Shown: positions 42,169 through 50,958 of the stretch, in pieces
Numbering within the stretch: the first letter of the stretch is position 1
How the letters are laid out: every line of letters starts with the position of its first letter
Assembly: GCF_009193185.1 (NCBI RefSeq)
Contig: NZ_VUKF01000017.1
Location: forward strand, 25,310 to 89,309
DNA length: 64,000 nt
Direction of reading: 5' to 3'
From: Georgenia thermotolerans
GTDB lineage: Bacteria; Actinomycetota; Actinomycetes; Actinomycetales; Actinomycetaceae
Made by a program: the position numbers and the translations under genes
Notes under the pieces: generated by a model
The model's input: only the letters and a program-made list of their open reading frames with translations
Database searches by the model: none
What the model was told of the DNA's origin: nothing

Positions 42169-43359
42169 ATGCATCGCATTCCGATCGTCGTCGGCCTTGT
42201 CGCGGTCCTCATCGGCCCCAGCGCCGTCCTGGCCGGTCTCGTGCTGGTCCTCGGCCGCACGGCCGGGACCTGGTGCCCCACAGGGCCGGCGGTTGTGCAG
42301 GTGCCCGACGGGCTGGTCGCGCGCGCCGCCGACGGCCAACTGGTGCGCCTCAACCGGGTCCAGCTCACTCACGCGGCCACGATCATCACGATCGGGGCGC
42401 GCACCGAGGGCGTCGGCCGCGACGGGATCCTGGTGGCGCTCATGGCGGCGCTCACTGAGTCGCGACTGCGCATGCTCGCCAACACCACCGCTTACTCCGC
42501 ATCGGCCACGTTCCCGCACGACGGGGACGGTTCCGACCACGACTCCCTCGGCCTGTTCCAGATGCGGCCGGCCGCCGGGTGGGGCTCGGTGGGCGAGCTG
42601 ATGGACCCGACCTATCAGGCCACGGCGTTCTACGGCGGTCCGACCGGCCCCAACAACGGCAGCCCGCGCGGGTTGCTCGACGTCCGAGGTTGGGAGCAGC
42701 TGCCCAAAGGTGCTGCGGCGCAGGCCGTCGAGGTGTCTGCTTATCCAGATCGATACGCCGCCTTCGAGCCGGTCGCCGTCGCAATCCTCGACGCCCTCAC
42801 CCAGACCAGCGCAAGGGCGGGATCCGCAGTCCCCGCGGACATGCCTGCCCCGGCGCCGCCGGCCACCGCCCGGGTCGTGTTCCCGCTCCCAGCCGGGACG
42901 TGGCAGCGGACTTCCGGGTTCGGGATGCGGGTCAACCCCGTCACCGGCGTCTACGAACTCCATGCGGGTGTCGACTACGCCGCCGCGTCTGGGACCCCGA
43001 TCCTCGCCGTCGCAGACGGCCGCGTGGTCTTCACTGGCCGCACGGCCGGAGGCGCCAACTCCATCCAGATCGCGCACACCATCAACGGCACCCCGGCGGT
43101 CACCGCATACCGACACCTGCGCGACGGCGGCACCCACGTCGCGGTCGGAGACCATGTCGCCGCCGGACAGCACATCGGCGACGTCGGCTCGACCGGCAAC
43201 TCCACCGGACCACACCTGCACTTCCAGGTCCACCCGGGCGGGGACGCAGGCTCGCCCTTCGATCCCGAACCCTGGCTCACCGGCGCAGCCGAGCGGACCC
43301 AGCCGGCGCTCGCACGCGCCGCCGCGCCGACATGCCCGACAACGGAGGTAACCCCATGA
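42169..43359 (+). CDS. Bifunctional cell-wall hydrolase: lysozyme-like domain plus M23 peptidase
   Basis: 396 residues from the ATG at 42169 (GGAGG 8 bases upstream); ATG 42154 or GTG 42151 would add 5 or 6 residues. One N-terminal membrane helix (about 5-28). Residues 75-190 hold a transglycosylase-like part with ALMAALTESRL and SLGLFQMRP. The M23/LytM domain (about 255-380) has HAGVDYA and HLHFQVHPGG, giving the zinc ligands. It would open peptidoglycan for the transfer apparatus, like VirB1-type proteins. Confidence 0.87.
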   Translation: MHRIPIVVGLVAVLIGPSAVLAGLVLVLGRTAGTWCPTGPAVVQVPDGLVARAADGQLVRLNRVQLTHAATIITIGARTEGVGRDGILVALMAALTESRLRMLANTTAYSASATFPHDGDGSDHDSLGLFQMRPAAGWGSVGELMDPTYQATAFYGGPTGPNNGSPRGLLDVRGWEQLPKGAAAQAVEVSAYPDRYAAFEPVAVAILDALTQTSARAGSAVPADMPAPAPPATARVVFPLPAGTWQRTSGFGMRVNPVTGVYELHAGVDYAAASGTPILAVADGRVVFTGRTAGGANSIQIAHTINGTPAVTAYRHLRDGGTHVAVGDHVAAGQHIGDVGSTGNSTGPHLHFQVHPGGDAGSPFDPEPWLTGAAERTQPALARAAAPTCPTTEVTP

Positions 43360-43634
43360 CCCGAGCCCAGACCGTCAGACCAGACTTCGACGCCGTCGCG
43401 GCCAGCGACCAGCTCAGCCAAATCATCGGCGCGCTGCTGACGATCGGGCTGATCGCCGCCGTCGGGATGCTCATAGTCTGCGCGCTCACGTGGGCGATCG
43501 CCTCCTTGTCCGGTGCCTGGCACTCCGCCGCGCGAGCCAGGGCCGGCGTCCTGGTCGCCCTCGGCGGTGCCGCCCTGATCGGCGGGGCCCTCGCATGGAC
43601 CAACTGGCTCGTGCACACCGGCTCCACCCTCTGA
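43356..43634 (+). CDS. Small two-helix membrane protein of the transfer operon, copy 1
   Basis: 92 residues with two hydrophobic helices (about 23-50 and 63-85). Start by ATGA overlap after GGAGG. Resembles the DUF6112-like small proteins near VirB6 in actinobacterial ICEs; with two helices and this size they may be VirB2/TrbC-like pilins (inference). Similar in layout to the next gene. Confidence 0.65.
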   Translation: MTRAQTVRPDFDAVAASDQLSQIIGALLTIGLIAAVGMLIVCALTWAIASLSGAWHSAARARAGVLVALGGAALIGGALAWTNWLVHTGSTL

Positions 43635-43660
43635 CCCGCCCCGAGTTAGGAGCACGCACC

Positions 43661-43963
43661 ATGCCCACCCTTACCATCCCCGCCGTCTACGCGGGCATCT
43701 CGGTGACCCCGAACTCCACAGGCCTGCCCGGCATCGAGCAGCTGCGCACCATCGTCGGCGCCGGCATGACCATCGGGCTGATCCTTGCCGTCCTGGCCCT
43801 GATCATCTCCGCGGTCGTCTGGGCGTTCGGCTCCCACTCCTCGAACCCCCACCTCGCCGGTCGCGGCAAGACCGGCGTCCTGGTCGCCTTCGGCACCGCC
43901 ATCGTGTGCGGCGCGTCGGTCGCGCTCGTCAACTTCTTCTGGAACGTCGGCCAGGCCGTCTGA
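43661..43963 (+). CDS. Small two-helix membrane protein of the transfer operon, copy 2
   Basis: 100 residues, two hydrophobic helices (about 33-57 and 74-93). It shares with copy 1 the order of helices and the short basic loop (GRGKTGVLVAFG against RARAGVLVALGG), so the two are probably related duplicates. Preceded by AGGAGC. Probably part of the mating channel or pilus. Confidence 0.65.
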   Translation: MPTLTIPAVYAGISVTPNSTGLPGIEQLRTIVGAGMTIGLILAVLALIISAVVWAFGSHSSNPHLAGRGKTGVLVAFGTAIVCGASVALVNFFWNVGQAV

Positions 43964-43987
43964 CTGGGCGGAAGGGACGTGGGCGAG

Positions 43988-45295
43988 ATGAGCGTGTGCG
44001 ACCTGCCGGGCATCACCACGATCTGCTCGGCGGCGGGCGACGGTGCGGCCACCGCGCTGGCCGCCGGGTTCGAGTGGCTCGCTTCCGCCGTCGCGGGAGT
44101 GGCGGCCGTCCTGATCGAGTCCGTCTGGGCCCTGTTCGAGACCACCACGTTTGTCGACGTGACCACCGGGCACTTCCGGTCGGTCTACGCAATCGTGTTC
44201 GGCATCGCGGTGTTCGTGATGCTCGGCTTCTTCCTGCTGCAAGTCATCGGCGGCATGGTCCGCCGCGAACCGGCCGCACTGTCCCGGGCAGCGCTCGGGC
44301 TGGCGAAGTCTGTTCTCGGGTCGTTCGTCGTGCTCGCGCTGGTCGCCGCCTGCCTCGAGATCACCGACCGGCTCTGCATCGGGATCGTGCACGCGACCGG
44401 CACCACCATGAGCGAGATGGGCGACCGGCTCAACCTGCTCACCGCATCCCTGCTGCTGACCACCGCGGGCGGGCCGGGGGTCGCGATCCTGCTCACCCTG
44501 TTCATCGGCGGCCTGACCGCCGGGGCCGCGTTCATCGTGTGGCTCTCGTTGCTGGTGCGCAAGGCCTTGCTGCTCATCGCCGTCGTGTTCGCGCCCGTCG
44601 CGCTGGCCGGAGCGACCTGGGACGCCACACGCGGCTGGGTCGGCCGGTGGGCCTCGTTCGTGGTCGCGCTGATCGTGTCCAAGCTCGTGATCGTCGTGGT
44701 GTTCCTGCTCGCCACCGCTCAGGTCGCGTCACCGATCGACGCCGACGTGCAGTCACTGGCCGACCCGCTCGCCGGCGTGGTGCTGCTGCTCGTGGCCGGG
44801 TTCGCCCCGTACCTGACCTACAAGGCCATCAACTTTATGGGCTTCGACATGTACCACGCGATGAGTGCCGAACAAGAGGCCAAGCACGCCCTCAACCGTC
44901 CCCTGCCGGTCCCGACCTCCCTCCTGGCCCGCAAGCCTGCCAAGGTGCTCGACATGGGCGGCCCAGGCGCCAGCACATCGGGGGGCGGTGGGCGCCCACC
45001 GGCTCCCAGTAAGGGCGCGGCGCCCACGGCGACACCGCCCACCCCCGCGTCAACGGCGTCCGGAGGCGCGGGCGCCGCACGTGCAGCGTCTGGCGGCGCG
45101 GGCGCTGGCGGTGGGGCGGCCGGGGCGGGGGCTGCAGCGGCCGGTGCAGGACTCGCCGTGGCGGGAGCCTCCATCGCGCACAAGGCGGCCACCGCCGGAC
45201 CCAGGGCCGGCGCCGCGGTCGCAGGAGCCGTCGAGCACCAGCACGGACCGAACTCCCCCCAAGAGTCCACACCGCATCCCGGAGGGTCTCGATGA
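43988..45295 (+). CDS. VirB6/TrbL-like conjugal transfer membrane protein
   Basis: 435 residues from the ATG at 43988; a GTG at 43979 is an alternative three codons upstream. About seven hydrophobic helices in residues 20-285, with a glycine/alanine-rich cytoplasmic tail from about 310 to the end. Such polytopic proteins form the inner-membrane channel of type IV secretion systems. The tail has a long Ala-Gly-Thr repeat of low complexity. Overlaps the SCO6880-type gene by four bases. Confidence 0.8.
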   Translation: MSVCDLPGITTICSAAGDGAATALAAGFEWLASAVAGVAAVLIESVWALFETTTFVDVTTGHFRSVYAIVFGIAVFVMLGFFLLQVIGGMVRREPAALSRAALGLAKSVLGSFVVLALVAACLEITDRLCIGIVHATGTTMSEMGDRLNLLTASLLLTTAGGPGVAILLTLFIGGLTAGAAFIVWLSLLVRKALLLIAVVFAPVALAGATWDATRGWVGRWASFVVALIVSKLVIVVVFLLATAQVASPIDADVQSLADPLAGVVLLLVAGFAPYLTYKAINFMGFDMYHAMSAEQEAKHALNRPLPVPTSLLARKPAKVLDMGGPGASTSGGGGRPPAPSKGAAPTATPPTPASTASGGAGAARAASGGAGAGGGAAGAGAAAAGAGLAVAGASIAHKAATAGPRAGAAVAGAVEHQHGPNSPQESTPHPGGSR

Positions 45296-46743
45296 CCACG
45301 GCACCCGAACCCGAGCTGGCCCCGGTGAAGTTCTCCCGGCTCCCCCGGCGCGGCGTCCTGCTGGGACTGTCCGGCCCGCAGCTGGCCGTCGTCGGCACCA
45401 CAATCATCGTGGTCGCCGTCGCGTTCGTGTCGGGCGGAACGGCCATTGCTTTCGTCCTACCGCTCCTCGTTGTCGGGGCCGCACTCACATGGACACGGGT
45501 GGGCGGACGGCCGCTGGTCGAGTGGCTGGCGCTCGGGACCCGGTGGGGAGGCCGTGCGGCGACCGACCAGCTCCAGTACCGCGCGCGGATCGGTAAGCCG
45601 CGCCCCGCCGGGACACTCGCCTTGCCTGGGGACGCAGCCGGTCTGCGGCAGCAGGTCGACGCCACGACCGGGGCGGTGTTCGTGCACGACCCGCACGCGA
45701 ACACACTCACCGCGATCCTCGGCATTTCGCACCCCGCGTTCGTGCTGCTCGATCCGGCTGAGCAGCAGCGGCGCGTCACGGGCTGGGGCACGGTCCTGGC
45801 CGCGGCTTGCAGGTCCGGGCACCTCGCCGGCGTCCAGGTGCTCGAGCGGACACTTCCCGACTCAGGTAAGTCCCTGGCCGACTGGTGGCAGTCCCATGGT
45901 CACGACGACGGATCCTGGGCCGCACGCACCTACGGTGAACTCGTTGACAACGCTGGCCCCGCCGGCGAACGACACGCCACCACTATCTCGCTCGCCCTCG
46001 ACCTGGACACGGCCAGCCGAGCCGTCCGCGCCGCAGGCGGCGGCACGCGGGGGGCGGCCGCGGTGCTCCGGCAGGAGGTCGACAACCTCACCGCTGCCCT
46101 GCGGGCTGCCAATCTCGCACCGTCCGGAATGCTCGAGCCCGGCGACCTCGCCCTCATCCTCCGCGCCGCCTACGACCCGAGCGTCGGCGCAGCCCTCGAA
46201 CGGCACGGGTCCCTCGGCCGTGACCTGGCCACCGCAGGGCCGGTCGCCGTTACCGAGTCGTGGGGATCGCTGCGCTCAGACTCCGCCTACCACGCCGTGC
46301 TATGGATCTCCGAGTGGCCTCGCTCGCACGTGTATCCCGGCTTCCTCGCCCCGCTACTCCTGGCCGCAGGGGTGCGGCGCACGTTCACCCTGAGGTTCAC
46401 GCCCGTCCGCGTCGACGCCGCCGCCCGTGACATCCGCAAGAAGAAGACCGAGTACCTCTCCGACGCCGCCCAACGAGCACGCCTCGGCCAGATCGAAGAC
46501 GCCCGCCAGACCGCCGCGTACGCCGACGTGCTCCAGCAGGAAGCAGACCTGACGGCAGGGCACAGCATCCTGCGTACCACCGCGCTCATCACCGTCACCG
46601 CCTCCGATCCCGAGGAGCTCGAGCACGCGGTCGCAGCCGTGGAGCAGGCAGCGATCCAGGCCTCCTGCGAGACCCGCCGCCTCTGGGGTCAGCAGGCCCA
46701 AGCATTCACCGCCGCAGCCCTTCCCTTGTGCCGGCCATTGTGA
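45292..46743 (+). CDS. SCO6880-family transfer protein
   Basis: 483 residues. Two membrane helices near the N-terminus (about 20-60), then a soluble region. The pattern RLPRRGVLLGLSGPQLAVVG and the late ARDIRKKKTEYLSDAAQRARLGQ recur in SCO6880-type proteins of actinobacterial transfer clusters. It may correspond to a PrgI/VirB3-like part joined to the N-terminal domain of VirB4, with the ATPase provided by the next large gene. The gap that follows (46744-46910) holds no gene. Confidence 0.8.
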   Translation: MTTAPEPELAPVKFSRLPRRGVLLGLSGPQLAVVGTTIIVVAVAFVSGGTAIAFVLPLLVVGAALTWTRVGGRPLVEWLALGTRWGGRAATDQLQYRARIGKPRPAGTLALPGDAAGLRQQVDATTGAVFVHDPHANTLTAILGISHPAFVLLDPAEQQRRVTGWGTVLAAACRSGHLAGVQVLERTLPDSGKSLADWWQSHGHDDGSWAARTYGELVDNAGPAGERHATTISLALDLDTASRAVRAAGGGTRGAAAVLRQEVDNLTAALRAANLAPSGMLEPGDLALILRAAYDPSVGAALERHGSLGRDLATAGPVAVTESWGSLRSDSAYHAVLWISEWPRSHVYPGFLAPLLLAAGVRRTFTLRFTPVRVDAAARDIRKKKTEYLSDAAQRARLGQIEDARQTAAYADVLQQEADLTAGHSILRTTALITVTASDPEELEHAVAAVEQAAIQASCETRRLWGQQAQAFTAAALPLCRPL

Positions 46744-46910
46744 CCCGCCGCCCGGACCCGCAGTGGCCCCGGCGGTCATGCCTGTGCTCTGCGGTTCGGT
46801 CCCGCGCTGGTTGCGGACCGAATCTCGCCATCGTGCCGACTGCCCCGCCCGCAGGGGTGGAGAAGGTGTCACACCTGCCAGATGACCACCGGCTCGGCTG
46901 AGGAGGCCTT

Positions 46911-47387
46911 ATGCCCGACTACGACAACCCTGTCCGCTCGGCACAGGAGGCGGCGGAGGCCGCGAGGGCGCTGGCGCACGCGACGCGAGCCTTCGGCGAC
47001 AGGCTTGCTGACTCCTACGACGTGGTGACTGAGCTGCTTTCGACCGCCTGCCGTCTCGAGCAGGTGCTCGACCAGGTTTCCTCCGTGCACCGCGACGCCT
47101 GCGACAAGGCACGCGGTGAGAACGACAGCCCGGCCACCGGGCGGAGGCACGCCCTGGCAGCCGCCGCCGAGCTGCGCCAGGCCGCCCGGCTGCTCGGGCA
47201 GGTCGAGGCGCACCTGGACGTGGCAGCTCAACACTCTGGTGCAATCCGGTGGCCCGAGCGGATCGAGCCGAGTCGGGAGGGGGCGTCGGTTCCGGCCTCC
47301 CGACGGGATCCGCAGGAGCCGGTGTCGCTAGAGGAGGCGTTCCGGCGCGTGAGCCGCCGCCCGGACGGCCCCGGACACTCCCTGTGA
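46911..47387 (+). CDS. Hypothetical coiled-coil ICE protein, 158 residues
   Basis: Not recognised. Residues 8-110 are helical and Ala/Glu/Arg-rich with heptad-like spacing, so a coiled coil is likely. The C-terminus is Pro/Arg-rich. It starts at the ATG after GAGGAGG and overlaps the VirB4-type gene by four bases (GTGA), so it is co-translated and may assist that ATPase. Confidence 0.6.
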   Translation: MPDYDNPVRSAQEAAEAARALAHATRAFGDRLADSYDVVTELLSTACRLEQVLDQVSSVHRDACDKARGENDSPATGRRHALAAAAELRQAARLLGQVEAHLDVAAQHSGAIRWPERIEPSREGASVPASRRDPQEPVSLEEAFRRVSRRPDGPGHSL

Positions 47388-48862
47388 GCCGGCAGCGGCT
47401 GCACGCGGCGGTTCTGGTCTCTCCCGACGGAGAGCGCCGCCGGCTGCGGAAGGCCCGGCGCCGAGCGGCCGCACAGGTGGCGGCGCGCGACCGGGCCGAG
47501 CGTGCCGCCCAGGCTAAGGCCAAGCGGGAAGCCGAGCTGGCCGAACGACGCTCCACAGTGCTCCTGCCCGCCGCTGGCGAGCCCGGCCCGGCTGGGCTGC
47601 GCACGCCAGGTCGGCTGCGGATGCCCCGACACCAGGACACGTCGGCCACCTGGGCTGGCGCATACCCGTTCCTGGCCGAGGGCGGCCTCGGCGCCGACGG
47701 AGTCTTCGTCGGACAGGACCTCTACTCCGGCTCCTCGTTCGTCTACGACCCCTGGGTGCTGTACTCCCGGGGCCTCCTCACCGCCCCCAACGTGGTCCTG
47801 GCCGGGATCGTCGGCTCCGGCAAGTCCGCGCTGGCCAAGTCCCTGTACACCCGGTCCATCCCGTTCGGGCGGCGCGTGTACGTGCCTGGCGACCCCAAGG
47901 GCGAGCACACTCCGGTCGCCGAGGCCGTCGGGGGACGCGCGATCAAGCTGGGCCACGGCATGACCCACCGGCTCAACCCCCTCGACGAAGGCCACCGCCC
48001 CGCGGGGATCGACGACCACACCTGGGCGGCACAGGTCGGCGCTCGACGCCGCGACCTGCTCGGTGCCCTCGCCGAAACCGTGCTGGAGCGACGCCTCACT
48101 CCGCTCGAGCACACCGCGATCGACACCGCCCTGAGCGCCACCCTCCGCGCGAGAGACGTGCCGGTCCTGCCCGACGTCGTCGCCCACCTGCTCCACCCGG
48201 ATAGCCGAGACGACCTGGAGGGGCGCCTGAGCGAGGACGGCCGACACGCCGGCCACGCACTGCGCCGCCTCGTGGCAGGGGACCTCGCCGGACTCTTCGA
48301 CGGCCCCTCGACCGTCGCGTTCGACCCGGGCCTGCCGATGATCTCCCTGGACCTGTCGCGGGTCACGGAGAACTCCACGCTTATCTCGGTGCTCATGACC
48401 TGCGCGTCAGCGTGGATGGAAGCGGCCCTGCTCGACCCCGACGGTGGGCAACGGTGGGTCGTCTACGACGAGGCCTGGCGGCTCATGCAGCACCCCGCAC
48501 TGCTGCGGCGCATGGACGCCCACTGGCGCCTGGCGCGGCACTACGGCATCGCGAACATGCTCGTGTTTCACAAGCTGTCCGACCTCGACAACGTTGGCGA
48601 CCTCGGCACCGCCAACCGCGCCCTGGCCTCTAGCCTGCTTGCGAACGCGGAGACCCGGATCATCTACCGCCAGGAGACCGACCAGCTCGGCCCCACCGCC
48701 GCCGCTCTCGGGCTGAATCGCACCGAGGTGTCCCTGCTGCCCACCCTCGGCGTTGGGCAGGGGCTCTGGCGCATCCGGGACCGGTCGTTTCTCGCCCAGC
48801 ACCAACTCCATCCTGACGAGGAGAGACTGTTCGAGACTGGCCGGCGTGCCCGGGGACTGTGA
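47384..48862 (+). CDS. VirB4-like conjugation ATPase
   Basis: 492 residues, GTG start by overlap. Walker A VLAGIVGSGKSALAKS (about 140-155) and Walker B WVVYDEAWRL (about 355-364) are clear, with an HKLSDL segment later. The N-terminal 70 residues are basic and coiled. The domain set is the C-terminal ATPase part of VirB4; the SCO6880 protein seems to supply the N-terminal part, so the family's usual single protein is split here. Confidence 0.87.
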   Translation: MSRQRLHAAVLVSPDGERRRLRKARRRAAAQVAARDRAERAAQAKAKREAELAERRSTVLLPAAGEPGPAGLRTPGRLRMPRHQDTSATWAGAYPFLAEGGLGADGVFVGQDLYSGSSFVYDPWVLYSRGLLTAPNVVLAGIVGSGKSALAKSLYTRSIPFGRRVYVPGDPKGEHTPVAEAVGGRAIKLGHGMTHRLNPLDEGHRPAGIDDHTWAAQVGARRRDLLGALAETVLERRLTPLEHTAIDTALSATLRARDVPVLPDVVAHLLHPDSRDDLEGRLSEDGRHAGHALRRLVAGDLAGLFDGPSTVAFDPGLPMISLDLSRVTENSTLISVLMTCASAWMEAALLDPDGGQRWVVYDEAWRLMQHPALLRRMDAHWRLARHYGIANMLVFHKLSDLDNVGDLGTANRALASSLLANAETRIIYRQETDQLGPTAAALGLNRTEVSLLPTLGVGQGLWRIRDRSFLAQHQLHPDEERLFETGRRARGL

Positions 48863-48958
48863 TCCGAGCGAGCACGCGCCAGGCTACGACGCCACCATCG
48901 AGCTTAAGACCGGACGGTTCGCGCCCGAGCACGCGGGGCTGCTACCACAACCGGCAGT

Positions 48959-49225
48959 TCACGCCCCCACGCTCGGCAATCTTCGGGTGACGGCGTTGGC
49001 CCAGACCCAGGCGAATCCTTCGCGGCCGTGGCCGTCGACGTAGCGCACCCGGACCGCCTTCTCTGTCCAGGCCAGCGCTACGCCGTCGACGAGCTGGTGA
49101 CCCTTCCGAGTGTGGATCCACGCGGTGATCGGCAGCGGCTCCCCCGCCGGGCGGACCGGCGTGCCGTACTGGGCGGGCCCGAGGCTGTATGCCTGCTCGC
49201 TCAGCGGCACCTGCTCGACTGACAT
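48959..49225 (-). CDS. Hypothetical protein divergent to the ardC-like gene
   Basis: 88 residues from the ATG at 49225. Residues 30-75 (PITAWIHTRKGHQLVDG, then ALAWTEKAVRVRYVDGHGREG) look like a small beta-rich domain. No recognised family. It is the only minus-strand gene in the transfer core before the integrase. It shares with the ardC-like gene the promoter region that carries the LexA box. It could be a regulator or a small accessory protein; the true function is unknown. Confidence 0.5.
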   Translation of the reverse strand: MSVEQVPLSEQAYSLGPAQYGTPVRPAGEPLPITAWIHTRKGHQLVDGVALAWTEKAVRVRYVDGHGREGFAWVWANAVTRRLPSVGA

Positions 49226-49247
49226 GCGAACCACGATACCGCCACCC

Positions 49248-49263
49248 TCGAACGCTCGTTCGA
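49248..49263. promoter_or_regulatory. LexA-binding SOS box
   Basis: TCGAACGCTCGTTCGA is a perfect palindrome fitting the actinobacterial LexA consensus TCGAAC-N4-GTTCGA. It lies in the divergent region before the ardC-like gene (110 bases) and the 88-residue gene (23 bases). It predicts induction by DNA damage. Confidence 0.75.
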
Positions 49264-49318
49264 AACAACCACCGTGCGCTTGAACCCAGGATTCCGACCG
49301 CTCGGGGCGCCCAACACA

Positions 49319-49350
49319 CCTCCCTTGCAGAAGATCGCTCGCAAGGGAGG
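49319..49350 (+). promoter_or_regulatory. Hairpin covering the ardC ribosome binding site
   Basis: CCTCCCTTGC and GCAAGGGAGG form a perfect 10-bp stem with a 12-base loop. The right arm contains the Shine-Dalgarno AGGGAGG, 7 bases from the ATG. The structure would hide the site and hold translation down until opened. Confidence 0.6.
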
Positions 49351-49357
49351 GAAGACG

Positions 49358-50410
49358 ATGTACCGCAAGTCGATCTCGGGCGCGGACAAGGTGGCCGCCC
49401 GGGAGGCGAAGCTCGACGAAGCGCGGGCCAAGCTGGCCGATGCCCTGAGCGCCCTGATGAATGGGGCGGAGTTCCAGCGCGCGATCGAGTTCGCCGCACG
49501 TTTCCGCTCACACAGTTTCAACAACACGCTGCTGATCTGGCTGGCCCACAACGACGCCTATGACTCCGGCCGCGTGCCCAGTGCGACGCCGACCTACGTC
49601 GCCGGCTATCGCCAGTGGCAGAGGCTGGGCCGGCACGTGGTCAAGGGCCAGGCCGGGTACATGATCCTCGCGCCGGTCACCGCTAGATACGTATCGGATG
49701 ACCCTGCTAACCCCGGGTCGTGGCGGCGGTTGGAACGAGGCAAAGGCCCCCCCGACGGCGAAACCCTCAAGTCAAGACTCGTCAACGTCCGTCCGACCTA
49801 TGTCTGGGACGTCTCCCAGACTGAGGGCGACCCGATCCCACTGCTGCCCGTGCCCCAGCTCCTAGAAGGACAGGCCCCCGAAGGCCTGTGGGACGGGCTC
49901 GTATCCCAGGTCTTGAACCAGGGGTACCGGCTTAGCCACGTGCCGGATGCGGCCACGATCGGCGGGGCGAACGGGCTGACGAACTTCGCCACGAAGATCG
50001 TCTCGATCCGCGAGAACATGGACGAGCTGGCTCGCTGCAAGACCCTCGCCCACGAGCTGGGGCACGTGTTGCAGGGGGCCAGTGAGGACGGTCCGAGCCA
50101 TCGCGGGATCGCGGAGGTCGAGGCCGAGAGCGTCGCGCTGATGACGCTCGCCGCCCACGGCGTCGACAGCTCGCAGTACACGGTCCCCTACGTGGCCGGC
50201 TGGGCGAACAGCGTCAAGGGACGAAGTCCGCTAGAGCTGGTGGCCTCCACGGCCTCCCGCGTGCGGGCGATGGCAGTTCAGATTCTCGACCGGCTCGACA
50301 CGCTTCAAGTCGCCGACGGCGCACCCCCCGGCCTGCAGCAGGTTCCGCAGCCCTCGCAGCGCACCGGCGCGAGGCCGGCACCACCATCACGTCAGGTGGT
50401 GACGTTGTGA
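49358..50410 (+). CDS. ArdC-like antirestriction protein with HExxH metalloprotease motif
   Basis: 350 residues from the ATG at 49358. The N-terminal ArdC ssDNA-binding domain (about 15-120) has FNNTLLIWLAHNDAY and YRQWQRLGRHVVKGQAG. The C-terminal part has HELGH in TLAHELGHVLQG (about 230), a gluzincin zinc site with Glu further on in GIAEVEAESVA. ArdC proteins protect incoming single-stranded DNA from restriction. The SOS box and the hairpin upstream suggest expression during stress or transfer. Confidence 0.87.
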   Translation: MYRKSISGADKVAAREAKLDEARAKLADALSALMNGAEFQRAIEFAARFRSHSFNNTLLIWLAHNDAYDSGRVPSATPTYVAGYRQWQRLGRHVVKGQAGYMILAPVTARYVSDDPANPGSWRRLERGKGPPDGETLKSRLVNVRPTYVWDVSQTEGDPIPLLPVPQLLEGQAPEGLWDGLVSQVLNQGYRLSHVPDAATIGGANGLTNFATKIVSIRENMDELARCKTLAHELGHVLQGASEDGPSHRGIAEVEAESVALMTLAAHGVDSSQYTVPYVAGWANSVKGRSPLELVASTASRVRAMAVQILDRLDTLQVADGAPPGLQQVPQPSQRTGARPAPPSRQVVTL

Positions 50411-50958
50411 GGCGCCCGCAGACGAAAGTGCCGGTGGTGTTGCCGCACGTCCTCGCCCGTATCGACGCCACCGGGCACCTGGACGTCACCGTGGACGGAT
50501 CCCCGGTGCAGGCGCCCGAGACGACCCGGCCGCTGCGCGCCAAAGACCTGCAGCGCGTCGTCGACGGCATCGCCGCCGAGCTGAATTGCCCCATCCGCGT
50601 CGAGGTCAGCCAGGACGGCACCCAGCCGTTCACCGACATCGTCACCCCGCCCACTCCTGCCGCTTCCCCGCAGCGCAAGGATGCGCCGATCGCGCAGTCA
50701 GCGGCCCCGGGCACTGCTGGACCGGCCGCGCCTCCGTTCGGGTTCGGCGTCCTCGGATCCGGGTTCCTGCCTGGCGAGCAGGTCAGCGTGGCCGTGGTCG
50801 TCTCGACCCAGCACGCCGACGCTCACGGACACGCGTCTTTGCGCATGCCGCCATCGCTGCTCGCGCGAGCTCCCAGACCGCTGGTCCTGTTCGGGCAGAC
50901 GTCCGGCACGATCGTCGTCTCCGACCCCCGCGACGAGACCGGCTGGGGTCCCGCATGA
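50407..50958 (+). CDS. Hypothetical ICE protein, 183 residues
   Basis: Not recognised. GTG start overlapping ardC. An N-terminal alpha/beta segment (about 10-75), then a Pro/Ala linker and a region of about 60 residues with VLGSGFLPGEQVSVAVVVS, reminiscent of immunoglobulin-like strands. It lies between the ArdC and VirD4 genes, each overlapping by four bases. Possibly an adaptor to the coupling protein; no function can be given. Confidence 0.55.
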   Translation: MRRPQTKVPVVLPHVLARIDATGHLDVTVDGSPVQAPETTRPLRAKDLQRVVDGIAAELNCPIRVEVSQDGTQPFTDIVTPPTPAASPQRKDAPIAQSAAPGTAGPAAPPFGFGVLGSGFLPGEQVSVAVVVSTQHADAHGHASLRMPPSLLARAPRPLVLFGQTSGTIVVSDPRDETGWGPA

